Assembly: GCA_006176705.1 (NCBI GenBank) | Contig: QRFJ01000480.1 | Coordinates: 331,103 to 395,102, forward strand | Reading direction: 5' to 3' | DNA from: Cocos nucifera | Lineage: Eukaryota > Streptophyta > Magnoliopsida > Arecales > Arecaceae | Length of the DNA: 64,000 nucleotides | Shown: in pieces, positions 1-10,551 of the stretch | Position numbering within the stretch: the first letter of the stretch is position 1 | Layout: each line of letters opens with the position of its first letter | Notes under the pieces: generated by a model | Told to the model about the DNA's origin: nothing | Seen by the model: only the letters and a program-made list of their open reading frames with translations | Database searches by the model: none | Program-made: the position numbers and the translations under genes

Positions 1-1020
1 ATCTACCACTTCTGCCATCAGATTTGGACCAGATTCATCTATTCCTGCTCCATCATCGACACTTTAACCTCCTTCTCCATCAGCGATCATGATAGATCCG
101 AAGCAGTTCAACCTACTAATGCAGTGGGTTCAGAGCCTTACCAAGATGGTGCAGGCCATATGACAACCTTCGATGATGATTTCATCAAAAAATCTACCAT
201 CAGTATGTCAGAAATTAGCTCCTAGGAGGAGCACTTGAGCTAGCATATCCGTCGTTCTTGAGAAGAAAAAATAGAGAGCAGAAGATCCTTGTTTGGATCA
301 TGATTATTCTTCGAAAGAAACCTTTTCTATCTATAACCGACAGCCTTCCAAGGTCAATGATCGAGATGACGTCCTCGATCAGAAACTATGAAAGATGGAT
401 CGATGGATTGAGGAGCTCGGCCACGTCGCCCTAGCTCACCATGACGACATCCACACCGATCCTCTTTTCTCTCCCCATATTATGCAAGAGCCAATTTCGT
501 CGAACTTCGAGCTTCCTTCGATTTGAAAGCTATGATGGAACCTCTGATCCGATCGATCACTTAAAAATCTTTCGGACTATAATGCTGCTCCATGGCATAT
601 TTGATGCCATCTTATGCCAAGATTTTTCATCTACCTTAAAGGGAGCAGCAAAAAACTGGTACTCAGTATTGAAGCCAAGTACGATCTTCTTCTTTGACCT
701 GATGAGCCATCAATTTGCGGCTCACTTCATCAACAGCCGACGTCCATGCCAAAGTTTAGATTTTCTAATGAATATCAGGGAGGGTCGAATGAAATTCTTC
801 AGCATCGCTGGTAGAAGGTCGAATGAAGTTCGACCATGCTCCTAGACTCCCCCTGAGCATGAGTGAGCCCGAACTCCTCCTCAAGCGTGAGCGAGTCCGA
901 ACTTCTCTCCAAACTCATCATCAAAGAAGCCCTGAAGGAAGGACACGAAGAAGTCCCTCTCAGAAGGTTTCACATCTACGCCCCCCTCAATGCTCCACAG
1001 ACACCGATCTGAAGCAAGAG
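1..1020 (+). pseudogene. Ty3/gypsy gag remnant (Retrotrans_gag type), copy A
   Basis: The open stretch 441-845 encodes a capsid-like segment with FESYDGTSDPIDHLK followed by LHG, ILCQDF and AAKNWY. This is the usual gag pattern of a target-defining FxxYDGxxDPxxH motif, then CxxF and a WY pair. Upstream (1-440) the frame is broken but aligns with the N-terminal leaders of copies B and C. After about 770 the middle of gag is deleted and the frame shifts; 823-1023 carries the shifted C-terminal tail. No zinc knuckle (CCHC) was seen. This copy cannot make a full gag. Confidence 0.75.
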
Positions 1021-1109
1021 TAGATTGGCCAAGGGAGCAGCCGCAGCCAAAACCATCAGTGAGAGAGGAACAACAAGGAGCTTAGTACTTCGACAAGCTG
1101 CCATCTCTC

Positions 1110-1262
1110 AGCCTTAAAGTCAGAAAAAGCTCTCTCCGAATTGGGAAGGTCCATATGAAATAGAGGAGGTCGTCCAGTCCGAAACTTATCGTCTGAAGGA
1201 GCTCAAAGGAAGAATGCTCTTACGACCTTTGAAAGAAAATCTAAGGATATACTATCAGTAAT
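1110..1262 (+). pseudogene. Integrase C-terminal tail (GPY/F-like module), copy A
   Basis: Translated on +, this stretch reads LSPNWEGPYEIEEVV, then a YRLKEL segment, and ends in LRIYYQ and a stop at about 1262. The NWEGPY signature followed by hydrophobic and YxL positions is the C-terminal module of plant Ty3/gypsy integrases. Everything upstream in pol is absent, so it lies close behind the gag tail. Copies B and C retain the same piece. Confidence 0.7.
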
Positions 1263-1389
1263 TTTTCTTCAATAAAACTCCTCCATTTCAATATTATTAT
1301 TTCTTGGTGCAAAAACTATGTGATGATAGAAAAAACAATCAATAGTGGTCATGATAGGAATAGGAGGAGAACCTCATCCTAACATGAGA

Positions 1390-2255
1390 AAGTCGAAGGT
1401 CTCGTTCATTTTAAATGAGATGGAGAGAGAGGTTCTGACAATGATCCTTATGTGCTCCCACAGTCCGTTAGGAATAGAAGAAAAATCTCATTATAATACG
1501 AGCAAAATGAAAAGCCTTGTTCATTTTAGATGAGATGGGGAAGAGGCCCTGACAATGGCCCTTATACGCTCCCACAGCCCGTTAAGAATAGAAGAAGAAC
1601 CTCATCCTAACATGAGCAAAGTCAAAGGCCTTGTTCATTTTAGATGAGATGGGGGAAGAGAGATCCTTGACAACGGTCCCTTATGTACGCTCCCACAGTC
1701 CATTAGGAGCAGGAGGAGAACCTCATCCTAACGTAAGCAAAGTCGAAGATCTCGTTCATTTTAGACGAGATCGGGGAAGAGACCCTGATAACGATCCTTA
1801 TGCGCCCCCATAGTCCGTTAGGAATAGGAGAAGAACCTTATCCTAACGTGAACAAAATCGAAGGTCTCGTTCATTTTAGACAAGATGGGGGAGAGGCCCT
1901 GACAATGACCCTTATGTACCCCCATAGTCCGTTAGAAACAGGAGGAGAACTTCGTCCTAACGTGAGCAAAGTCGAAGACCTCGTTCATTTTAGACGAGAT
2001 GGGGGAAGAGGTCCTGACAATGGCCCTTATGTGTCCCCATAGTCCGTTAGGAATAGAAGAAGAATCTCATCCTAATATGAGCAAAGTTGAAGGCCTCATT
2101 CATTTTACATGAGATAGGAAGAGAGATCCTGACAACTATCCTTATGCACCCCCATAGTCCATTAGGAACAGGAGAAGAACCTCATCCTAACGTGAGCAAA
2201 ATTGAAGATTTCGTTCATTTTAGATGGGATGAGAGGAGAGGCCCCGACAAGGATC
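1390..2255 (+). repeat. 115-bp tandem array before the 3' LTR, copy A (about 8 units)
   Basis: A unit containing TCATTTTAGACGAGAT and CCTCATCCTAACGTGAGC recurs about every 114-115 bp (for example at 1752, 1867, 1981 and 2096). It lies between the pol tail and the polypurine tract. Short open frames across it read like PNVSKVEDLVHFRRD repeats, but they break every one or two units. The array is best read as non-coding. Confidence 0.9.
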
Positions 2256-2278
2256 TCATTATGCTTGACAACAATAGA

Positions 2279-2900
2279 AGATAAGATCTCCCCCAAGCTT
2301 TTACTTCAATAAAAGATAAGATCTTCTTCAATCTCGGCTGAAGATAAGATCTCCTCCGAGCTTCTACATCAACAGAAGATAAGATCTTCTTCAACCTCGA
2401 CTAGAGATAAGATCTTTTCCAAGATTCAATGCCTACATCAACAGAAGATAAGATCTCCTTCAACCTTAATTAGAAATAAGATCTTTTTCGAGCTTTCACA
2501 TCAACAGGAGATAAGATCTCCTTCAACTTCAACTTAAATCATGGCTGGAGATAAGATCTCCCTCGAGCTTCTACGTCAACAAGAGATAAGATCTCTTTCA
2601 ACCTTGATTGGAGATAAAATCTCCTACGAGCTTTAATTAAAACTTCAACTTCAACCTTAATTGGAGATAAGATCTCTCATAGCTTCAACTTCAACTTCAA
2701 CTTCAATCTCGGCTGGAGATAAGATCTTCTCCAAGCTTCAACGTCTACGTCAATAGAAGATAAGATCTCCTTCAACCTCGGTTGGAGATAAGATCTTCCT
2801 CGAACTTCAATGTCTATGTCGGTAGGAGATAAGATCTCCGTCAACCTCAATTGAAGAAAAGATCTTCCTTCGAGCTTCAACCTCAATGGTGTAGAGCCCA
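2279..2900 (+). repeat. GATAAGATCT minisatellite, expanded only in copy A
   Basis: About 17 copies of the core AGATAAGATCT lie 28-50 bp apart, separated by variants of CTTCAACCTCG and CATCAACAG. It sits directly after the 115-bp array. Copies B (about 5880-5950) and C (about 9625-9690) keep only one to three core copies at the equivalent place, so this block expanded in copy A or contracted in the others. Confidence 0.85.
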
Positions 2901-2973
2901 AAAAAGAACTTCGGCAGTCATCTTTTTTATACTCCCTTCCTTCGAATTTCAAACTCAGGAGTAGGGGGACTAT

Positions 2974-4322
2974 TATTAGGGATAAATTTTACTTCCATTG
3001 AAGTTTAGTCTGATGCTTAGCCTAATGCAATCGGTAATCATGAAAGAGCTTCAATCAAAAATTCTTCCTCCAGCGGTCGAACCCCAGTCGAACTTTTTTC
3101 GGACATCAGTCGAACTCCTTCCAGACTTCTTCATCAATTGGGCTCCTCCAGTGGTCAATCTTCTTCCAAAATTCTCCTTCAGTCAAATTCCACCAGGAGC
3201 CAAACTCCTTCCAGATTTTTTTTCAGTCGGATTTCTACAGGAGTCGAACTTCTTTCAAACTTATCCTTCAGTCGGATTTTTATAAGAGCCAAACTTCTTT
3301 CGAACTTCTCCTTTAGTTGATTTCTATAGGAGCCAAACTTCTTCAAGATTTTTCATTCATTCAAATTCCTTCAAGAGTCGAACTTCTTTCAGACCTCTCC
3401 TCCAGCCGAACTCCTTCTGGATTTTTCTTTCAATCGAACTCCTTCCAGATTTCTCCTTCCATCAAATTTCTATAGGAGCCAAACTTCTTTCGAATTTCTT
3501 CTTCGATTGAACTCCTCTAGGAGCCGAACTTCTTTCAAATTTTTTCTCCGATCGAACTTCTTTTGGACTTCTCCTTCAATCAGACTCCTCTAGGATCCAA
3601 ACTTCTTTCAGATTTTTTCTTCGATCGAACTCTCCAGGAGCCAAACTCCTTCCAAATTTTTTTTTTAGTCAAGTTCTTCCAAGAGCCAAACTCTCTCCGA
3701 ACTTCTTCTTCAATCGGATTCCTCTAGGAGCCAAACTTCTCCTTCAGTCGGATTCCTCCAGTAGATTACTTTCAAACTTTCGCTAGCATTCCTTTCAGAT
3801 GATCCTCTCTAGCCATATTTTCTTTAGAAGTCCGAACTCCTTTGAAATTAATGTATATCAAAGCTCTTCTCCATCCAACACCTTTCTCCGAACTTTGATT
3901 ATTAAATCTCAACAAATAGCTACTTCATGGCAATGGACACCACTCTCCATAACAAACTTCACGTGATCCCGAGCGACCTACTATCGAACGACCACATCAC
4001 AACAACGGACACCTCTCTCCATAATAAACTCCATGTGGCTCCTAACGGCCCACTACTAGACGATTACGATAAGCTCCATCTATAAAAAGAGATCCTCCAT
4101 ATATGTTTTCTCTAAGTTCTCTTCTCTTTTCCAAAACTCTATTGAATTCTTACCTGAGTACTCCATTTCTATTGGCCAGAAGAGCTGACTTGATCATCGA
4201 AGGATTTTATCGGAGCCACCACCACCGACTCCAGATGGAACTTTATTTTGCAGATCACCGACGGCGACCTCTTCCTCCTCCATTCTAGCTCGATCTAGCG
4301 TCAATTAGATTCTGCACCAATA
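2974..4322 (+). repeat. 3' LTR of gypsy copy A
   Basis: It starts TATTAGGGATAAA (consensus TGTTGGGGATAAACC in the related LTRs), directly after the polypurine tract GTAGGGGGACTAT at 2961-2973. It ends GATTCTGCACCAATA at 4322. It holds an imperfect 45-60-bp minisatellite (about 3110-3790; GAGCCAAACTTCTTTC-type units) and a TATA box (TATAAAAAG at 4081-4089), after which R-U5 would start. At 1349 bp it is longer than the related LTRs, mainly through extra minisatellite units. Confidence 0.85.
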
Positions 4323-4792
4323 GGATGTAATATATTTTTAAATTTTTTTTAATAAAATATGATATTTATATTTTATGCATATATGGTTGTTTGTAAATAT
4401 TATTTAAATTAAAGTTTTAAGCATAAAGCTTTCGCTTAAGTGTAAAGATATTACTTATGATGATATAAGCTCGTTGTAGCTTTCATTGAAAAGGATAAAA
4501 AAGTTTCATTGGAAACCATAAAGTAAATTTATGATAGACTTTGTATGTTTAGACCACATAAATACAATGTTCATGCTACATGCACTACATCATTGAAATT
4601 CATGTCAATAATATTACTAACATTTGTAACTATAGAGAGGTCTTATATCAATAAATGGTATGAAGGCTGTTGTGATTCAATATTAGTGGTTTTAGCTGAT
4701 TAGATTTTTTGACTAAAAATATTATTCATTCAAAATATTTACATATATGACCACATGAGGTGTACTTAGCCCGAGAGTTATTTTGAGCTATA
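4323..4792. other. AT-rich spacer between two convergent gypsy insertions
   Basis: I see no coding or repeat signature here. It matters because it is the loop between two LTRs in inverted orientation. Its right end carries the TATAA target duplication of the neighbouring element. Confidence 0.6.
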
Positions 4793-4797
4793 TATAA

Positions 4798-5781
4798 TAT
4801 TGATGTAGAATCTAGTTGACGTCGGGATAAGCTGGAGTCGAGGAAGATGAGGTCGCCATCGATGACCTACAAAATAAAGTTTCATTCGAAGTTGGTGGTG
4901 GTGACTTTGGTAGGATCCTCCGACGGTCAAGTTAACTCTTCTGGCCAATAGAAATGGAGTACTCAGAGAGAAGTTCGGTAGAGTTTCGAAAAGAAAAAGA
5001 AAGCTTAGAGAAAATATATCTGGAGGGTCCCTTTTTATAGACGGAGCTTGTTGTAACTGTTCTGATAAATGACCATCATAACCATTCTGATAAATGCCCA
5101 TCATAATCATCCTGATAAATATCAATCATGATTGTCCTGATAAATGACAATCATAATTATTGTGATAAATGATAATTACAATCGTTCAGTAGTGAGATCG
5201 TCTGTAGAAATCCGTCTGAAGGAACAGTCTGAAAAGAGTTTGGCTTTCTTAGAAGCCCGACTGAAGGAGGAGTTCGGAAAAAGTTTGGCTCCCGTAGAAG
5301 TTCGATTGAAGGAGGAGTTCGAAAGAAGTTCGACTCTCATAGAAGCTCGACTGAAGGAGAAATCCAAAAGGAGTTCGGCTCTCGTAGAAGCCCGACTGGA
5401 GAAGAAGTTCAAAAGAAGTTTGGCTTCCATAGAAGCCCAACTACTGGAAGAGTTTGGAAGAAGTTCGACTCTCATAGAAGTCTGACTACTGGAGGAGTCC
5501 AGAAAGAGTTCGGCTCCCATCGAAGCTCGACTGGAGGAGGAATTCGGAAGGAGTTCGCCCACTGGAAAAGTTCGATTGGGGCTCGATCGCTGAGAAGTTC
5601 GATTAGGTTCAGAATCTAACTGGAGGAGTTCGACTACTGAATGAGTTCAACCGTTGGAGAAATTGGGCTGGGGCTCGATCGCCGAGGAGAGAATTTTCGA
5701 TCGAAGTTCTTTCATGATTTCTAGCTACATTAGGCTAAACATCATGCTGGACTTCGACGGGAGTAAGGTTTATCCCCAACA
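4798..5781 (-). repeat. LTR1, 3' LTR of copy B
   Basis: On -, it starts TGTTGGGGATAAACC (complement of the bases ending at 5781) and ends GATTCTACATCAATA at 4798. A TATA box (CTATAAAAAG on -) is at 5031-5040. U3 holds a GAGTTCGGCTCCCGTAGAAGC-like minisatellite at about 5200-5560. Confidence 0.85.
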
Positions 5782-5983
5782 ATAGTTTTTCTACTTTCGA
5801 GTTCAAAACTCGAAGAAAGAAAATACCAAAAAAATGACTGTCGAAGTCTTTTTCCTCTACACTCATTGAGGTTGAAGCATGGGGGAGATCTTATCTTCGA
5901 TCGAGATTGTAGAAGATCTTATCTTCTGTTGACGTTGAAGTTGAGGCTCGAGCATAATAGGATCGTTATTGGAGCCTCTCCTC

Positions 5984-6745
5984 TTACCTCATCTAAAATG
6001 AATGAGATCTTCGATTTTGTTCACGTGAGGATGAGGTTCTCCTCCTATTTCTAACGGACTATGGGGGCACATAAGGATCGTTGTCAGGACTTCTCTCTTC
6101 ATCTCATCTAAAATGAATGAGGTCTTCAACTTTGCTCACGTTAGGATGAGGTTCTCACCCTATTCCTAACAGGCTGTGGGGGCACATAAGGATCATTGTT
6201 AGGGCTTCTTTCTCCATCTCGTCTAAAATGAATGAGGTCTTCGACTTCGCTCATGTTAGGATGAGATTCTCCTTCTGTTTCTAACGGGCTGTAGGGGACA
6301 CATAAGGGCCGTTGTTAGGATCTCTCCCCCATCTCGTCTAAAATGAATGAGGTCTTTGACTTTTCTTATGTTAGGATGAGGTTCTTCTTCTATTCCTAAT
6401 GAGCTGTGAAGGTACATAAGGACTGTTGTCAGGGCTTCTCCCCTCATCTCGTCTAAAATGAACGAGATCTTCGACTTTGCTCACGTTAGGATGAGGTTCT
6501 CCTCCTGTTCTTAACGGACTGTAGGAACACATAAGGGCCATTGTCAGGGCTTCTCCTTCCATCTCATCTAAAATGAACGAGATTTTCGACTTTGCTTATG
6601 TTAGGATGAGGTTCTCCTCCTATTCCTAACGAACTGTGAGGTACATAAGGCCATTGTCAGGACTTCTCCTCCATCTCATCTAAAATGAACGAGATTTTCG
6701 ACTTTGCACACGTTAGGATGAGGTTCTCCTTCTGTTCCTAACATG
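5984..6745 (-). repeat. 115-bp tandem array, copy B (about 7 units)
   Basis: On + the unit shows as CATCTCGTCTAAAATGAATGAG recurring about every 115 bp (near 5990, 6108, 6222, 6336, 6451, 6567 and 6680). It is the same unit as in copies A and C, at the same place between the integrase tail and the LTR. Confidence 0.9.
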
Positions 6746-6837
6746 GCCACTTTCAGTTGTATCTTTTCTGTCATCACATAGTTCTTGCACCAAGAAATAA
6801 TAATGCTGAAATGAAGTTTTATTGAAGGAAGATTACT

Positions 6838-7065
6838 GATAGTATATTCTTAGGTTTTCTAAGTTTCAAGATCTTGGAAGCGTTATTCCTCTGAGCTCCT
6901 TCAGATAATAAGTCCTGGACCGAACGACCTCCTCTATTTCATATGGGCCTTCTCCATTTGGGGCAAGCTTTCCTTGGCTCTGAGGTTGAGAGATGGCGAC
7001 TCGTCGAAGTACTAGACCCCTCAGAGATAACGTCGATGATGTCGAAAGACGGTCGATCTCCATAT
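6838..7065 (-). pseudogene. Integrase C-terminal tail, copy B
   Basis: On -, 6866-7063 reads GLVLRRVAISQPQSQGKLAP, then the GEGPYEIEEVV stretch and YYLKEL. This is the last part of a Ty3/gypsy integrase; one residue of the NWEGPY motif is changed to NGEGPY. It sits right behind the gag tail, confirming loss of the rest of pol. Confidence 0.7.
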
Positions 7066-7139
7066 TGTTCCTTCCTCATTTATGGTTCTAGCTGCGGTAG
7101 CGCCTTTGACTTGCTTCAGGTTGATGTCTATGGAGCATT

Positions 7140-8364
7140 GAGGGGGGCATATTTGTGAAATCTTTTGGGGGAAACTTCTTCGTGCCCTTTCGTCGGAGCT
7201 TCTTTGACGACGAGCTCATGAAGGAGTTCGGCCTCGCTTGAACTCGGGGAAAGTTCAAGAGCACGGTCGAGCTTTACTCAACTTTTCTTCCTCGATGGAT
7301 CCATCCGGCTCATCAATTCGTCGCTTACCAAAGGCTTCATCATCCTTGGTCTTGAAGGCCTCTTCAGCTTGGGCGTAACCTTCAGCCCGAGCTAGCAGAT
7401 CGATAAAATTTTTGGGATACTTCTTCTCTAGAGAGAATAGCAAATCATTCTTTTGAAGGTCATCCTTAAGTGCGGTCATTGCGATTGATTGGTCTAGGTT
7501 TTGGACCTCTAATGCAGTGGCATTAAACCAGGTAACATAAGCTCAGATGGATTTTTTTTTCTTCTGCTTAATGTTCATTAGGAAATCTAAACCTCAATGT
7601 GGATGTTGGCTGCTGATGAAGTGAGCCACGAACTGATGGCTCATCTGATCAAAAAAATAGATGGTACCCAACTTAAATGCCGAGTACTAGTTTCTAGCGG
7701 CTTCCTTAAGGATGGATGAAAAAGTTTGGCATAAAATAATGTCTGACGCACCATGGAGCAACATCATTGTCCAGAAGGTCTTCAGATGATTGATCGGATC
7801 GAAGATTCCATCGTAACTCTCAAACTGTGGGAGCTTAAAGTTCGGTGGGATTAGTTCCTGCATGATCCTTTGAGAAAAAGAAGGGTCAGTGCGAATATCA
7901 TTACCGTGTGAGGAGGAAGTATGATGGAGCTCTTTGATTTGTTGGCTTATTTCTAGGAGCCTTTGATCCAGGAGATCTTTACGATCATTGATCTTCAGAG
8001 TTTTCTGATGGAACGAATGCGAAGCTTTCCCTTGGGTCGAGTCATGGTCCGAGCATGGGTCTTCCATCCTCTGCTTCTCCTTTCCAAAGATCAAAGGTTG
8101 GGTAGCTGAGGTCGATCGTTCCTAGATCGGATCATGGGACTCCAGAGAAGCTTGCTCTGATCGAACTGGTATCGAGGCCTACTGATGTATGGCCTGCATG
8201 GCATCCATGAGGCCACGAATCTGCTGGAACAGCAGCTTGAACTACTTCACATCCACCATGACTGCAGATGGTGCTTGAGTTACAGAAGCTAGAACGATTG
8301 TATCTGGATGGGATCTGACTGCAGAGGACGTTAATCGTCGGATCGAAGCTTTCTTGGGAGGCAT
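7140..8364 (-). pseudogene. Ty3/gypsy gag remnant, copy B
   Basis: It starts at an ATG at 8364 (MPPKKASIRR on -). Open stretches 7687-8094 and 7255-7479 carry FKLPQFESYDG, the LHGASDIILCQTF segment, and KNDLLFSLEKKYPKNFIDLL followed by ARAEGYAQAEEAF. That is the ordinary order of a plant gypsy capsid, ending in a charged tail. In-frame stops and frameshifts (for example after KEAARN) break it. It is the longest of the three gags along with copy C. Confidence 0.8.
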
Positions 8365-8446
8365 TTTTTCTAGAAAGAACTCTAGAAAAAAATAAGAGAG
8401 ATCGCTGTCGAGCACTCCTTTAAGATCAAAGGAACCTAAGAAATAG

Positions 8447-8470
8447 AGGCCCTTCCTCTAGCACCAATTC
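8447..8470 (-). other. Primer binding site of copy B, tRNA-Asn-like
   Basis: Directly inside the 5' LTR on -, two bases from the LTR end, the sequence reads TTGGTGCTAGAGGAAGGGCC. It is close to the complement of a plant tRNA-Asn 3' end (TGGCGCTAGAAGGAGGG), differing mostly by transitions. Copy C has the same site at about 12190-12211. The assignment to Asn is from memory of the tRNA and is tentative. Confidence 0.45.
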
Positions 8471-9521
8471 TATTGGTGCAGAATCTAGTTGACGCCAGGA
8501 TGAGTTAGAGTCGAGGAAGACGAGGTTGCCGTTGGTGATCTGTAGAACAAAGTTTCATCTAGAGTTTGTGGTGGTGACTCCGATAGGATCCTCCGATGAT
8601 CAAGTTAGCTCTTCTGGTCAATAGAAATGAAGTGCTCAGAGAGGAGCTTGGTAGAATTTTAGAAAGAAAAAGAAAGCTTAGAGAAAACATATCTGAAGGA
8701 TCCCTTTTTATAGATGGAGCTTGTTGTAATTATCCTGATAAATGATCATCATAATCGTTCTAATAAATATCCATCATAATCATCCTAATAAATGCCAATC
8801 ATGATTATCCTGATAAATGATAATCATAATTATCATAATAAATGATAATTATAATCGTTCAATAGTGGGATCATCTATAGAAATCCGTTCGAAGGAACAG
8901 TCTGAAAGGAGTTCAGCTTCCATAGAAGCCCGATTGAAGGAGGAGTCCAAAAGAAATTTGACTTTCGTAGAAGTTTGACTACTGGAGGAGTCTGGAAGAA
9001 GTTTGACTCCCATAGAAGCCCGACTACTGAAAGAGTTCGGAAGGAGTTCGGCTCCCGTAGAAGTCCTACTGGAGGAGAAGTTCGAAAGAAGTTTGACTTT
9101 CGTAGAAATCTGACTGGAGGAGAAATTCGAAAAAAGTTTGGCTCCCATAGAAGTCTGACTGCTGGAGGAGTTCGAAAGGAGTTTGGCTCCTATAGAAGCC
9201 CGACTAGAGAAGGAGTCCGACTTCTATAGAAGCCCGACTGGAGAAGGAGTTCAGCTCCCGTAGAAGTCCGATTGGAGGAGGAGTCCAGAAGAAGTTCGAC
9301 CGCTAAAAAAGTTCGGTTGGGGCTCGACCACTGAGGAGTTTGATTGGGTTCAAAATCCAACTGAAGGAGTTCGACCACTGAATGAGTTCGACCGTTGGAG
9401 AAGTTCGGTTGGAGCCGATCACTGAGAAGAGAATTTTCGATCGAAGCTCTTCCATGATTTTCAGCTGCATTAGGCTAAACACCAGGCTGGACTTCGGCGG
9501 GAGCAAGGTTTATCCCCAATA
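8471..9521 (-). repeat. LTR2, shared LTR between copies B and C
   Basis: On -, it runs from TATTGGGGATAAACC (9521) to GATTCTGCACCAATA (8471). It is followed by a primer site on one side and preceded by the polypurine tract of body C on the other, so it is 3' LTR of C and 5' LTR of B at once. TATA box on - at 8704-8713; U3 minisatellite at about 8880-9300. Confidence 0.85.
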
Positions 9522-9699
9522 ATAGTCCTCCTACTTCCGAGTTCGAAACTCGAAAGAATAGAGTACCAAAAAAGCGACTGCCAAAGTTTTTTTCTCTACA
9601 CTCGTGAGGTTGAAGCATGAGAGAGATCTTAGCTCCGACCGAGGTTGAAGGAGATCTTATCTTCTATTGACGTTGAAGTTGAGGCTCGGGCACAATAAG

Positions 9700-10495
9700 A
9701 CCGTTGTTGGGGCCTCTCCTCTCACCTCATCTAAAATGAATGAGGCCTTCGACTTTATTCACGTTAGGATGAGGTTCTCCTTTTATTTCTAATAGACTGT
9801 GGGGGCACATAAGGATCATTGTCAGGGCTTCTCCTTCCATCTCGTCTAAAATGAACGAGATTTTTGATTTTGCTCATATTAGGATGAGATTCTCCTCCTA
9901 TTTCTAACGGACTATGGGGGCACATAAGGATCCATTGTCAGGGCTTCTCCCCCCATCTCGTCTAAAATGAATGAGGTCTTCGATTTTGCTCATGTTAGGA
10001 TGAAGGTTCTCCTTCCTGTTCCTAATGGAACTTGTGGGGCACATAAGGGTCGTTGTTCAGGGCCTCTTCCTCCATCTCGTCTAAAATGAATGAGGTCTTC
10101 GACTTTGCTCATGTTAGGAAGAGGTTCTTCTCCTATTTCTAACAAGCTATGGGGCACATAAGGACCATCGTCAGGGCTTCTCCCCCCATCTCGTCTAAAA
10201 TGAACGAGGTCTTCGACTTTGTTCACGTTATGATGAGGTTCTCTTCCTATTCCTAATGGACTGTAGGGACACATAAGGATCGTTGTCAGAACTCTCCCTC
10301 CATCTCGTCTAAAATGAATGTGGTCTTCGACTTTGCTCATATTAGGGTGAGGTTCTCCTCTTGTTTCTAACGGACTGTGGGGGCACATAAGGGCCGTTGT
10401 CAGGGCTTCTCCCCTCATCTTGTCTAAAATGAATGAGGTCTTCGACTTTATTCATATTAGGATTTGGTTCTCCTCCTGTTCCTAACATGACCACT
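9700..10495 (-). repeat. 115-bp tandem array, copy C (about 7 units)
   Basis: The same unit as in copies A and B recurs near 9728, 9843, 9960, 10080, 10195, 10310 and 10425. The minus-strand ORF 9990-10418 (142 aa) is only the array read through in a lucky frame. Confidence 0.9.
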
Positions 10496-10551
10496 TTTGA
10501 TTGTATCTTTTCTGTCATCACATAGTTCTTGCACCAATAAATGATAATGCT

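Larger units (their letters stand above)
1..4322 (+). mobile_element. Non-autonomous Ty3/gypsy LTR element, copy A (5' end outside window)
   Basis: The window opens inside the gag leader. The order is decayed gag (about 1-1020), integrase C-terminal tail (about 1110-1262), a 115-bp tandem array (about 1390-2250), a GATAAGATCT minisatellite (2279-2900), a polypurine tract (2961-2973) and the 3' LTR (2974-4322). No protease, reverse transcriptase, RNase H or integrase core lies between gag and the integrase tail. Copies B and C on the other strand have the same order. Copy A has lost a further part of gag, roughly 300 nt after the DFLMNI segment. The gag sequence and the tandem repeats before the 3' LTR resemble the Tat/Ogre-type lineage; that placement is from family knowledge, not a search. 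Confidence 0.85.

Noticed and set aside
9990..10418. 142-aa minus-strand ORF with internal repeats (PHPNMSKVEDHIHFRRD)
   Set aside because: It is the 115-bp tandem array read in a frame that happens to stay open; related arrays close at different points in each copy.
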